Below are positions 14,550 through 21,520 of a DNA stretch of 21,520 nt, one piece after another. This DNA is from a virus, in IMG/VR virus record IMGVR_UViG_3300022198_004648, positions 1-21,520 of that record; one strand, 5' to 3'. The notes under the pieces are model-generated. The model made no database searches. It was not told the origin of the DNA and worked only from the letters and a program-made list of their open reading frames with translations. Made by a program: the position numbers and the translations under genes. Within the stretch, counting starts at the first letter, position 1. Each line of letters begins with the position of its first letter.

Positions 14550-17248
14550 GGATACTCACTATCAACAAATATTTTTTTCGATGAAAAACGATTAAACATA
14601 AATTCTATCTCCCCATAATTGTCCCGCATTGGTATTTCTACTTGTCTTCCATACCTATCTAGAATATTCTCTATAATATAGCCCCCAAGAACGTTCCACA
14701 CAAAACTATCTGCCCGTTGGGATTGGGAAATCATATAAACGCCCATATCCGCAAGCTCTTTCGGTTCAGCTATCTCTAAAGCTTCCTTACCGATTTCAGA
14801 GATAATAAAGCCTATGTCCCTTTTTAGAATTCGGTTATATGTTTTTCTAAAAGCTCTTTTTGCAGAAATATATTTAGACAATAGAAATTTTAACTTTTTC
14901 AATTTTTCGGGGTCTGGAATAAAAGATGGATTAGAATATAGATTATTATAATCGAAATTCGCTTTCTTTGATTCTACCCTTTGATGGATTTCATCCAGCT
15001 TCTTTTCTATATGCCAACATACTTTATTCATGGGAGATTCTGAGAACAAGAAGAATGAATATTTATAGTATCTGTTTACAAATTCCTGTTCTTTTTTATT
15101 TCTATTTTCATCACCAAGAATTTCTTCTATCCCTCGGTTGAAGTGAGACCATGCGTACTTATTATATGCTTCCACATGTTCTCGATATTTCTTGTTGTAA
15201 CTATCATATAAATATCGAGTAAAGTATGGTCGCTTATCTGCGACAAGTTTCTTGTCTAACTCCGATATATCTTTAGACCATCTAGACCAAGAGTCTGGAA
15301 TTTTTCTTTGTGACTCTCCCGTCTTTGCTTTGTCTATTTCGGAACCTTGCAATTGGCGAAATATCTTTAGACGACGCTCTATTTCATTATGTTCTGGGGA
15401 GCCCACTTCGTAATTATATTTCATACAATGCAATGCGCTTGAGCTGTTAGTAATAAAACCTATGGAACTTCCCATACCATCTATGTCGCCCTTTATGAGA
15501 AACTCTTCAGACAATTTGGATTTTTCTGCTGCACCATGGTTATAATCTATTGGATTACCGCGAACCGCCTTGTTTATAAATTCTGGCCGATTGTTGGAGT
15601 GCAGGATGTCACCATCAAAATCTGCGTCAGCCAAATAGAACACATCTAATCCCCATATATTAAAAACAAAACAGGCATCAAGATATTGATACCAATCGGA
15701 ATGTTCCCACCCATCAACCAACCTTGCGCTTCTCATCTCAGAATTATGAGTCAGAGGGGGGCGAGCTATGGGAACTTCTTTCACCCCATGTCTATTCCAA
15801 TATGAACTATAAAATTGGTCTTCTTTCAACAATCCTTCTGGCACATGCCCACACAGCCACTCTGCTTGTGCATAGGGGTCTGAAACCATCAGGGAATAAT
15901 TCCCTTGAAAAAATAACTTGCCAAGTTTTGCCTGTTTATCCTTTTTAGCAAGCACATTATGTATTCTTCCACCCATATATCTCTCATGTAAAAGTGGGGG
16001 ATATGCAAGAATAGATTTTGATACTATATCTAGATTATGAAAGTCATCTGATGTAAAACTCTGTTCAAATGCATTTGCGCCACTTAGATATAATGCCGAT
16101 ACTTTTTCATCGGCATATTGGATGTCTTCAAAATATTTTAGCGTGTGCTGCGTTAAATTATATATATCGTCATCATCTAAATCTAACACTTGTAAAAACA
16201 TATAATTGCTAGATGTGTCATTTCTAAGTTCCTTTGGGGAATATCTTAATACCCTAAATGATAATTCATTTTTATTCATGTGATATAAATATTCTTGCAA
16301 TGACCCATAGGATGAACCCAACTTGAATTGGCTTTCAGAAATAATCAAATCCATGTCTTGGATGACAAACTCGTTACCCCATAAATCCGTCCCCATACTA
16401 GCACCTAGCTTTTTCGACAATTCATCATAATCAAATGTTACTACCTGCCCTTTTAGAAATGGTGCCCTTATAATAAAGGAAGATGGTAGATAATCAAGAC
16501 CAAGTTCGTCCCCCCACCTCTTCGATAATCTTGGAGAAATCAACCCTTGACCATCAAACACGTTGAGTTCTACTTCACGCTCAATTTCTTCTATATCACC
16601 ACTATCGTGGATAAAGTCGAATTTCCCCATCCTTTTATATTCATAGTCTGGGATAACTGCGAATAAGGGAGTTGAGACCCTGTATCCGGCACTACCACAT
16701 AATCCAAAATATGCATTATATTTTGCTGGGTTTAGTGGTTCCGATAGGTCTCTTCCATTGTCAAGAATCTCCTGCATGGGGGACTTATATTCTTTGTCTA
16801 TAAAGAAAACGGTGTTTCTGCGTATGTTCCCACTCCCAGAAAGAAAGCGAACGTATTCCCTGTCGTTTACATATAAACCATTGTCTAAAATATTTTTATA
16901 ATGTCTTGTGTCTGTAAATTCTACCGATATAATTTCAGGTACAAATAACAATAAGTCTAACTCGTTGTCTATTTCTTTTATTCGCCCACGATTATCCGAA
17001 CTATTCTTCTTCCGTAGTAGACTTCTTTTTTCAGATTCTAGACTATCTGTATAAGAGAAGTCTACTTCTTTTCCTTTTAACTTATTTAATGTTTCTAGAA
17101 ACTGATTTTCCCCCAACTTTATTATCTTTCCCGATAGTCTGGCTTTAGATAAGTCGTCTATCCTTACTTTGTAATTTTTCCTTTTCAAGTAGCTACTGGG
17201 GAGTTTTAGTATTTGATAGCTCCCCAGCTTTCTCTTGATTGGTTTCAT
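14540..17248 (-). CDS. Single-chain two-barrel RNA polymerase, YonO / RDR-like
   Basis: A 902-residue protein carrying the universal two-barrel RNA polymerase signature: DADFDGD at 541-547, where D543, D545 and D547 of DFDGD would chelate catalytic Mg2+. Upstream lie other hallmarks shared with eukaryotic RNA-dependent RNA polymerases and YonO: FDGQGLISPRL at 231-241, LPSSFIIRAPFLKGQVV at 254-270 (K266 as a barrel lysine), and IARPPLTHNSEMRSARL at 494-510, matching the RDR pattern R.PclhPgD.R. The stretch FQGNYSLMVSDPYAQ at 447-461 also fits the phage subgroup. The N-terminal 230 residues and the C-terminal 330 residues are divergent and helical. SPbeta YonO is a DNA-dependent RNA polymerase for late genes, so the same role is expected here. 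ATG 17248 follows AGGAGA at good spacing. The coupled downstream zinc-ribbon protein may be a partner. Confidence 0.86.
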   Translation of the reverse strand: MKPIKRKLGSYQILKLPSSYLKRKNYKVRIDDLSKARLSGKIIKLGENQFLETLNKLKGKEVDFSYTDSLESEKRSLLRKKNSSDNRGRIKEIDNELDLLLFVPEIISVEFTDTRHYKNILDNGLYVNDREYVRFLSGSGNIRRNTVFFIDKEYKSPMQEILDNGRDLSEPLNPAKYNAYFGLCGSAGYRVSTPLFAVIPDYEYKRMGKFDFIHDSGDIEEIEREVELNVFDGQGLISPRLSKRWGDELGLDYLPSSFIIRAPFLKGQVVTFDYDELSKKLGASMGTDLWGNEFVIQDMDLIISESQFKLGSSYGSLQEYLYHMNKNELSFRVLRYSPKELRNDTSSNYMFLQVLDLDDDDIYNLTQHTLKYFEDIQYADEKVSALYLSGANAFEQSFTSDDFHNLDIVSKSILAYPPLLHERYMGGRIHNVLAKKDKQAKLGKLFFQGNYSLMVSDPYAQAEWLCGHVPEGLLKEDQFYSSYWNRHGVKEVPIARPPLTHNSEMRSARLVDGWEHSDWYQYLDACFVFNIWGLDVFYLADADFDGDILHSNNRPEFINKAVRGNPIDYNHGAAEKSKLSEEFLIKGDIDGMGSSIGFITNSSSALHCMKYNYEVGSPEHNEIERRLKIFRQLQGSEIDKAKTGESQRKIPDSWSRWSKDISELDKKLVADKRPYFTRYLYDSYNKKYREHVEAYNKYAWSHFNRGIEEILGDENRNKKEQEFVNRYYKYSFFLFSESPMNKVCWHIEKKLDEIHQRVESKKANFDYNNLYSNPSFIPDPEKLKKLKFLLSKYISAKRAFRKTYNRILKRDIGFIISEIGKEALEIAEPKELADMGVYMISQSQRADSFVWNVLGGYIIENILDRYGRQVEIPMRDNYGEIEFMFNRFSSKKIFVDSEYPCQ

Positions 17249-17258
17249 ATATTTTCTC

Positions 17259-17588
17259 CTATGGGATGGGCTTAATTAATGTTACATTGTCAAAAACAGA
17301 CTTTGCTATTTCCTCAGCCCTTTCAATTGACGTTGCCTTTATTGAACTACTCCCATATTCCCCATTATCAAGATAAAAAACCATGTATGAGTTCATAGGG
17401 GTATCATCCTTCAAAAGACCTTCTGCGGCAATGGCGTCGGCAATGGCTTTCCGAATAGAGTGATGACCATTGTTATTATCGCTCTTTAGAACTTGTAACC
17501 CTAAAGAGTCATAAACTACGGAAACCGTAGTTCCCCCATCCCGTAGTTTTTTCTCCATCCAATTAAGCAGTATTTCATCTGGGTACAT
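17259..17588 (-). CDS. Small hypothetical protein upstream of RNA polymerase
   Basis: A 109-residue acidic protein that starts two bases after the stop of the preceding gene, with the ribosome site GGAG lying across it. The N-terminus MYPDEILLNWMEKKLRDGG is helical, the middle has RKAIADAIAAEG, and the C-terminal half (MVFYLDNGEYGSSSIKATSIERAEEIAKSV region) reads as beta-beta-alpha, similar to small alpha/beta domains that modify or respond to 'time-series' like repeats in phage accessory proteins. I do not recognise a family. It is part of the run of small genes between the helicase-like gene and the polymerase and is separated from the polymerase ATG by 10 bases. Confidence 0.6.
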   Translation of the reverse strand: MYPDEILLNWMEKKLRDGGTTVSVVYDSLGLQVLKSDNNNGHHSIRKAIADAIAAEGLLKDDTPMNSYMVFYLDNGEYGSSSIKATSIERAEEIAKSVFDNVTLIKPIP

Positions 17589-17590
17589 AT

Positions 17591-18208
17591 TTACTCCAAA
17601 CTATCAATGCACTTATCAATTATTTCCGAAAACTCCACCACAGAAATCTTGTGATTCATATAACTATCTCGCAAGGGATATTTATACCAACTAATAGAAA
17701 ATCCCGTCGGCTTATACAAGAAATTCGGCTTTATGGTTGGGCAGTCCTGATGATGCTTATTTTCCGATAAGAATTTTTCCCAGCTATCTTCGTAATCACA
17801 TGTGCATCGGATTGCACACCCATGCCACCAATGAGTCTCTGTGGTATCAAACCCGTGTTTCTCATAGATGGGCTTTAGAACTTCATCCGCCCACTTGTCA
17901 GTATCCATGTCAACCACCCAAGACCTATCTGCTTTCTGATAGTCTATTTGATAGCAAGTGGATGAATGTTCATTATCTTTATCCCACTCACACTCAGCTT
18001 CATCATATCCACAAGTACAATCCCCCCAATAATAGGGAAAGACCGAGAATACACCATTTTCAAAGTTCACGCCATACTCTCGCCAAGAATTATCCCTATC
18101 AGGGGAATATGCGTCGAACAGTCGAGCTAATTGTTCCTCATATCCTGTTGCGCGGGGAATACGATATTCTCCACGGGAATTTCCAAATACCATATTTCCT
18201 AATTCCAT
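17591..18208 (-). CDS. Conserved Cys-rich hypothetical protein
   Basis: A 205-residue protein with two Cys/His clusters: C64, C66, C73, C85 (WGDCTCGYDEAECEW) and C131, C135, C137, C156 (WWHGCAIRCTCDYED), likely structural zinc sites. It has the phrases LGNMVFGNSRGEY at the N-terminus and PNFLYKPTGFSISWYKYPLR near residue 161-180, which I recall as a widely distributed family of unknown function in phages and bacteria. Tryptophan content is high. There is no signal peptide or membrane segment. It follows the 116-residue zinc protein by about 33 bases with a weak AAGGAA site. A role in DNA or RNA handling is only a guess. Confidence 0.68.
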   Translation of the reverse strand: MELGNMVFGNSRGEYRIPRATGYEEQLARLFDAYSPDRDNSWREYGVNFENGVFSVFPYYWGDCTCGYDEAECEWDKDNEHSSTCYQIDYQKADRSWVVDMDTDKWADEVLKPIYEKHGFDTTETHWWHGCAIRCTCDYEDSWEKFLSENKHHQDCPTIKPNFLYKPTGFSISWYKYPLRDSYMNHKISVVEFSEIIDKCIDSLE

Positions 18209-18241
18209 ATTATTTATTCCTTTTTTGCATTTATACTTATA

Positions 18242-18592
18242 TTATTGCGTATATAAGCGTAGTTGTAAAGACGACTCATTCTCACAAGCAATACAAATCC
18301 CACTTTCTGGATTTATCTTCTCATGCCCAAAATATCCACAATCCTCGCAACAGGTTGGGTTGTCAATGACGTGGGGAATATTCCCTTTTACTAGATTTGG
18401 GTCTGCGTCCACAAAAACAAAATCTCTATCCCAAAGCCTATTTACAGCAAAATCCGTAAACTCAAACGTAAGAAGGTTATCCACATAAGGAAAACCAATC
18501 TTTTTTGCTTCCCTTGCACTATTTGCAAATATCAGGATTGCGCCATCGCTTGCCCCAAGGCTACGAGAGTATCCTATATATGGTTTTAACAT
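18242..18592 (-). CDS. Small hypothetical protein with C-terminal zinc-knuckle-like motif
   Basis: A 116-residue protein. The N-terminal 75 residues look alpha/beta (AILIFANSAREAKKIGFPYV, FVFVDADPNLVKG), and residues 81-103 hold a Cys4 site: CCEDC (C81/C82, C85) and CIAC (C100, C103). The start ATG overlaps the stop of the upstream 72-residue gene by one base (TAATG), so translation is coupled. I do not recognise a characterised family. It belongs to the block of small, possibly metal-binding proteins between helicase and polymerase. Confidence 0.62.
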   Translation of the reverse strand: MLKPYIGYSRSLGASDGAILIFANSAREAKKIGFPYVDNLLTFEFTDFAVNRLWDRDFVFVDADPNLVKGNIPHVIDNPTCCEDCGYFGHEKINPESGICIACENESSLQLRLYTQ

Positions 18593-18810
18593 TAGTAGAG
18601 CTCCTTAGTCCTTGGAGATACTATTCTCATATCTATATTACACTCTTTAGCCAAATACTTCAAGAATTCCTTGGCCGAAAAATATATTTCCTCATTATCT
18701 CTGTCTATTTCCAAGTACATCCCATCCAAATACAGGGTGAGCTCAAACTTTTTATTTGAATTTTCTAAAAAGAATTCGTCCACTTTGTCCCAAACAATTT
18801 TAGTAATCAT
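18592..18810 (-). CDS. Small hypothetical protein (72 aa)
   Basis: A 72-residue protein whose ATG overlaps the stop of the upstream gene by four bases (ATGA) and whose stop overlaps the next ATG by one base, so it is embedded in a coupled operon. A central beta-like stretch FELTLYLDGMYLEIDRDNEEI is followed by a helix SAKEFLKYLAKECN. There is no motif I can name, and its reality rests on the overlaps and reading-frame integrity. Confidence 0.55.
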   Translation of the reverse strand: MITKIVWDKVDEFFLENSNKKFELTLYLDGMYLEIDRDNEEIYFSAKEFLKYLAKECNIDMRIVSPRTKELY

Positions 18811-19169
18811 CCTGATTCATTTATACTCTTTACATAATATAATTTTGGGTAGACGGAGAAGTTGGCGTCTTTTATTGACTCCCATCCATAGAATACCGCT
18901 TGTTCAAAATCTTCTTCATGTATATCTATATATGGTTGAGTTTTATTGTGCCCACAACAACTTCCAAACGTTCTTATTCCCAATTGCCATAAAGATATTA
19001 CATCATTTGCAATACACTTGTCAACAGCTATTCCATTTGGAGGAAATCCTTTTGACATTCGGCTGTCTCTGTATTCTCTCATACACGGATAATATCCTAA
19101 TATTATTGTGTTATCATAACTCCCTATTTCGATATTATCACAATCACACATTGTCATCTTCTTCCCCAT
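18807..19169 (-). CDS. Small Cys/His-rich hypothetical protein (GSCCGHN motif)
   Basis: A 120-residue protein with CDCD near the N-terminus (C8, C10), DKCI (C52) and a GSCCGHN motif at 69-75 after GIRT. The pattern 'DKCI...L...GIRT.GSCCGHN' is one I associate with short phage and bacterial proteins of unknown function that may bind a metal. The start is ambiguous: ATG 19169 has a GGAAAG site at a long spacing, while Met5 has GGGGAAG directly before it. The stop overlaps the next start (ATGA). It follows the helicase-like gene after 3 bases. Confidence 0.62.
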   Translation of the reverse strand: MGKKMTMCDCDNIEIGSYDNTIILGYYPCMREYRDSRMSKGFPPNGIAVDKCIANDVISLWQLGIRTFGSCCGHNKTQPYIDIHEEDFEQAVFYGWESIKDANFSVYPKLYYVKSINESG

Positions 19170-19172
19170 ACT

Positions 19173-20525
19173 TTATTTCTTTCCATCCATCCACATTTTC
19201 AATAAATTTCTCATTCTTTCAGATGGAATATACAACCAAATTTCTTTTTCGTTGCGGATGGCTGTGCGGAAAATCAACTGCAACATTTCCGCTAAAGCAT
19301 AGCCATCTCTGTCAAATGTTTCCCCAGCCTCACCATCAGAAAAGAAGTGGGAATATTCTGGTTTGGAATAGCGGTTCACCAGATACGCTAGAGCCGTTCT
19401 GTCTGCGTACTCATTGGTAGACTTTTCATTTATTGTTACCCAGTTTCTTGTAGTGAGATTCCTGCTTGATACCTTATCTCTATCTGACTTAAAACATGCC
19501 CATAAACTCTCTTTTGCCCCAGTACAAGAATGGTATCGAAAAAAGTTTATAGTGTTGTTTCTTATCTTTTTTAACTTATCAGGATTCCTAGAGTACCACC
19601 TTTTGCTAAGAGCTCCATAGTATGCGTGTCCAGCATCGTCCTTGCTATAGGCTCCCACACGGTTCATTTTTTCTACATCTACTATGTTTATCTTTGATGC
19701 TATCTTGTTTTTCCAATCCATCTCATGTGAACCATCGCCATAAGGCTTTAGAGAATATTTTTTCCCAAACTTCTCTTTTGTGTCGTTTACGTTTGAAACA
19801 TACCATGTCTTAGTAGGAATACCAAAATGACCAAAATAATAATTTTGAAGCTGATATTTTGATTGGTATGTCATAATATAAACGTCTTTAAAAATTCCGA
19901 CTTGAAAGAATTCTGGAGGAAATGTCCACACCAAAGACAATTCGCTTGTGGCAAACAAGAGTCCTCTCTTTGCAAGATTGATTAGACGACCATATTTCCA
20001 AAGCATGTTATCACTATCAATCCAATGAACAGCGCGCGTCTTTTCGTCAAAATCAACAAATCCCTTATTCATCAATGTCCTCAAATCTGCTCTGGCGAGA
20101 TTGGATGCAGCCTTTTCTCCAACCTTAATAGCATCATCATTTGAGAACATGTTGTATATTGTAATTGCTTCGAAGGCCTCATCTATAATAAGAGTATAAT
20201 TAGATATTCTGAGGAGGTCTAAGACTTCATCATCTATATTCATAAATAATGAGTGGGTAGATGATATGTTTTGTTTTTCAAGGAGAAGTGTTTTTAAGTG
20301 ACTTGATTTTCTTCCTTTTCCCTTATTTCTATTTGGACGAACAAAGTCCAAATCTGGACAAGATTCTTCAATTCTTTCAGTTTCAGTAAGAAATGGCGTA
20401 ATAAAAAGATAGTTATTTTCTGGATGGCTATTCATATATTGAATCGCCCAAGAAGTCTTGCCCCAGCCCATAGGACTATCTATCACGTTTACATCAATGT
20501 ATTTTTTATTACCACTCTTCATCAT
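19173..20525 (-). CDS. Helicase-like NTPase (SF2-type core)
   Basis: A 450-residue protein with a Walker A motif SPMGWGKTS at 17-25 and a DEXX box LIIDEAFEA at 112-120. FITPFLTETERIEE (41-54) follows Walker A as motif Ia would, and LLFATSELSLVW (around 190-200) may be motif III. Near the C-terminus LQLIFRTAIRNEKEIWLYIP resembles motif VI with its arginine finger. The second core domain is therefore present in part, and the protein is shorter than typical processive helicases. It would unwind DNA or remodel RNA or protein complexes in replication, recombination or transcription. The start overlaps the end of the upstream zinc-ribbon gene by 17 bases, so translation is coupled; two Met codons stand at the start. 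Specific helicase subfamily not recognised. Confidence 0.7.
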   Translation of the reverse strand: MMKSGNKKYIDVNVIDSPMGWGKTSWAIQYMNSHPENNYLFITPFLTETERIEESCPDLDFVRPNRNKGKGRKSSHLKTLLLEKQNISSTHSLFMNIDDEVLDLLRISNYTLIIDEAFEAITIYNMFSNDDAIKVGEKAASNLARADLRTLMNKGFVDFDEKTRAVHWIDSDNMLWKYGRLINLAKRGLLFATSELSLVWTFPPEFFQVGIFKDVYIMTYQSKYQLQNYYFGHFGIPTKTWYVSNVNDTKEKFGKKYSLKPYGDGSHEMDWKNKIASKINIVDVEKMNRVGAYSKDDAGHAYYGALSKRWYSRNPDKLKKIRNNTINFFRYHSCTGAKESLWACFKSDRDKVSSRNLTTRNWVTINEKSTNEYADRTALAYLVNRYSKPEYSHFFSDGEAGETFDRDGYALAEMLQLIFRTAIRNEKEIWLYIPSERMRNLLKMWMDGKK

Positions 20526-20898
20526 AGGCGTGTTCCACTACAAAGTTATAACATTCATCACACATATATTGCCCATATGCCTTGCGGTATTTCGCATCAA
20601 GAGAATCCGGACACCATTGGCAAGGAAGCACGTCTCCGTCTGGGTCTTTCCATCCAATTGGCTCATTAATACCCCAGATAGCAGGGATGTACTTCTTTAA
20701 CGGCTCATAGTACCGAGCAAGAACTATCACATTATATCCAAACTCATTCAGATATTCGATATAATGCTCACCATCATCTCCAACCTCGACCCTCTGCAAT
20801 TTTTCCCATCCGTCAGGAACATTAACACGCTTCATCTTCTTGACTTCAGAATGGGGGATAACCCTATACTTCCCCTTTCCATCTTTAATTACTGGCAT
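20509..20898 (-). CDS. Zinc-ribbon hypothetical protein, first gene of the operon
   Basis: A 129-residue protein starting at ATG 20898 behind a strong AGGAGG site, the first gene downstream of the consensus promoter. Residues 1-28 are basic, the middle is mixed alpha/beta, and the C-terminus holds a zinc ribbon: C93-x2-C96 (PCQWC) and C113-x2-C116 (YMCDEC). The C-terminal tail is acidic. I do not recognise a characterised family. As first product of the early transcript and partner by coupling of the helicase-like gene, it may be a nucleic-acid-binding accessory, but the sequence does not prove it. Confidence 0.65.
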   Translation of the reverse strand: MPVIKDGKGKYRVIPHSEVKKMKRVNVPDGWEKLQRVEVGDDGEHYIEYLNEFGYNVIVLARYYEPLKKYIPAIWGINEPIGWKDPDGDVLPCQWCPDSLDAKYRKAYGQYMCDECYNFVVEHAYDEEW

Positions 20899-20938
20899 AA
20901 TACCTCCTAAAATAAAAAATCACTATTCCTATATTATC

Positions 20939-20967
20939 ATTATAGCACAAAAATACTGATTTGTCAA
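20939..20967 (-). promoter_or_regulatory. Consensus sigma-A promoter of the right-hand operon
   Basis: Minus strand TTGACA (20967-20962), exactly 17 bases, TATAAT (20944-20939), with TGC before the -10 box giving an extended -10. Both hexamers match consensus fully. The transcript would start near 20932, leaving a leader of about 34 bases with AGGAGG before ATG 20898. It is expected to be read by unmodified host polymerase early in infection. Confidence 0.9.
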
Positions 20968-21036
20968 GTACCAATTTCCGCAAATAGGCTATTTATTGGT
21001 CGCAATATGGTAACAAAATGCTACCTATTGATACTT

Positions 21037-21064
21037 TTTATACATATACGAAATCGTTTTGCAA
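21037..21064 (-). promoter_or_regulatory. Weaker candidate promoter
   Basis: TTGCAA (21064-21059), a 16-base spacer and TATAAA (21042-21037) on the minus strand. Four and five of six positions match consensus. It would add a second, longer transcript of the same operon. Confidence 0.3.
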
Positions 21065-21119
21065 GAACCGTTCCGAGCTTCAGGCGTGTAATTAGGTTGC
21101 TATTTGACCTATTTATTTT

Positions 21120-21260
21120 TACGGATTTTTATATACTCTTCTTATAAGGACGAATCTTTGATATAAAAACATTCCTATTGCTAAGATATGACTTATTGGT
21201 ATTTTAATGACGGGTAGTAAAAATATTTTTTTTTGAAAGTTTCAGATTCTACGGATTTTT
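21120..21260. repeat. 11-bp direct repeat pair TACGGATTTTT
   Basis: Copies at 21120-21130 and 21250-21260, 130 bases apart, the second forming one arm of the hairpin ACGGA-tttttt-TCCGT (21251-21266). Purpose unknown. The two copies could be binding sites in the control region. Confidence 0.4.
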
Positions 21261-21390
21261 TTCCGTAACCACCTAAAAACCACCCCCACCCCAGTCATAA
21301 TACCGCTACTTATAGTTATTACTAAATCCAAATATCATATTAACAACCCCAGCATAAACTAGGGAATAGGCTTTGGTTGTCATCTATATA

Positions 21391-21420
21391 AGTATACCAT
21401 TATATTATCATCTGTGTCAA
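21391..21420 (-). promoter_or_regulatory. Promoter with -35 box inside direct repeats
   Basis: Minus strand TTGACA (21420-21415), 18-base spacer, TATACT (21396-21391). The -35 hexamer is perfect and the -10 box has one mismatch. The transcript would run about 490 bases through non-coding DNA before the first gene. The -35 box is part of the third 13-bp repeat, so a protein bound to the repeats would directly affect it. Confidence 0.6.
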
Positions 21421-21451
21421 CCCGTGGTATCGACCCTCGGTATCAACCCAT
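21413..21451. repeat. Three tandem 13-bp repeats (iteron-like / operator array)
   Basis: Units start at 21413, 21426 and 21439: TGTGTCAACCCGT, GGTATCGACCCTC, GGTATCAACCCAT, with core GGTATCRACCC. The exact 13-base period and conservation of the core but not the 3' two bases suggest protein binding. They cover and extend upstream of the -35 box of the promoter at 21391-21420. Confidence 0.6.
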
Positions 21452-21520
21452 ATCTTATAAATATTGTTAACTTATATGTTTCTATTAGGTCTTATAGATT
21501 ATCACGACTTCATCCTGGCA

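Larger units (their letters stand above)
20899..21520. other. Non-coding control region (about 620 bp)
   Basis: No credible coding frame lies here. The AT-rich stretch contains two good and one weaker minus-strand promoter, three 13-bp direct repeats, an 11-bp direct repeat TACGGATTTTT (21120-21130 and 21250-21260), a hairpin ACGGA-tttttt-TCCGT at 21251-21266, a near-palindrome AAATAGgCTATTT (20982-20994) and a C-rich plus-strand tract (21269-21292) that is G-rich in the minus-strand transcript. The content suits a promoter-operator region, possibly combined with a replication origin. Confidence 0.6.

Noticed and set aside
17737-18369. Plus-strand open frame of 210 codons opposite two small genes
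   Set aside because: No ribosome site; it is antisense to the 205- and 116-residue genes, which have coupled starts and recognisable Cys motifs. The translated product is low-quality His/Tyr/Ser-rich sequence.
18671-19420. Plus-strand open frame of 249 codons
   Set aside because: Antisense to three coupled minus-strand genes, with no ribosome site and unnatural composition rich in Ser, Phe, Leu and His.
21106-21140. Plus-strand promoter starting TTGACC, suggesting a divergent operon
   Set aside because: No acceptable -10 box at 16-18 bases spacing; TATACT lies 22 bases away.
21306-21383. 25-codon minus-strand frame beginning at the predicted transcription start of the repeat-controlled promoter
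   Set aside because: Would be leaderless, has no ribosome site and is too short to support as a gene without expression data.
1-21520. CRISPR array or insertion sequence
   Set aside because: No regularly spaced 25-40-base repeats and no transposase or terminal inverted repeats were seen.

Overview
The window reads as part of a tailed double-stranded DNA phage (or prophage) of a low-GC Gram-positive (Bacillota) host. The evidence is AT-rich sequence, strong AGGAGG-type ribosome binding sites, a consensus sigma-A promoter, and tightly packed genes that all lie on the minus strand. Transcription therefore runs from high to low coordinates. No credible plus-strand gene was found.

Right end (21520-20899): about 620 bp of non-coding control DNA. 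It holds a perfect TTGACA-17-TATAAT promoter in front of the first gene, a second TTGACA-18-TATACT promoter whose -35 box lies in an array of three 13-bp direct repeats, other short repeats, and a G-rich tract.

Early/middle block (20898-13360): a zinc-ribbon protein, a helicase-like NTPase, five small proteins (several Cys-rich), a 902-residue single-chain RNA polymerase with the two-barrel DFDGD catalytic signature (YonO / RDR type), an overlapping winged-helix-like plus zinc-ribbon protein, and a small HU-like protein. An intrinsic terminator closes the block.

Late block (13305-1): two virion surface/appendage proteins sharing an N-terminal module, an SH3 + C39-like cysteine peptidase, a structurally odd tRNA-Thr(UGU), a 53-nt tRNA-like element lacking a T arm, a free-standing zinc-finger/EDxHD homing endonuclease, small and large terminase, portal (TTG start), a head-fibre-like protein, a ferritin with a complete ferroxidase centre, a small unknown protein, a fused prohead protease-scaffold with an internal translation start for a separate scaffold, a putative decoration protein, and the N-terminal part of the major capsid protein running off the left edge.

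Working model (inference): host RNA polymerase reads the right-hand block from the sigma-A promoter and makes the phage RNA polymerase, which then transcribes the packaging and head genes. The order polymerase, HU-like protein, packaging/head genes recalls yonO-yonN-yonF in prophage SPbeta. The most notable items are the RNA polymerase with its coupled zinc-ribbon partner, the ferritin inside the head module, and the two unusual tRNA-like RNAs.
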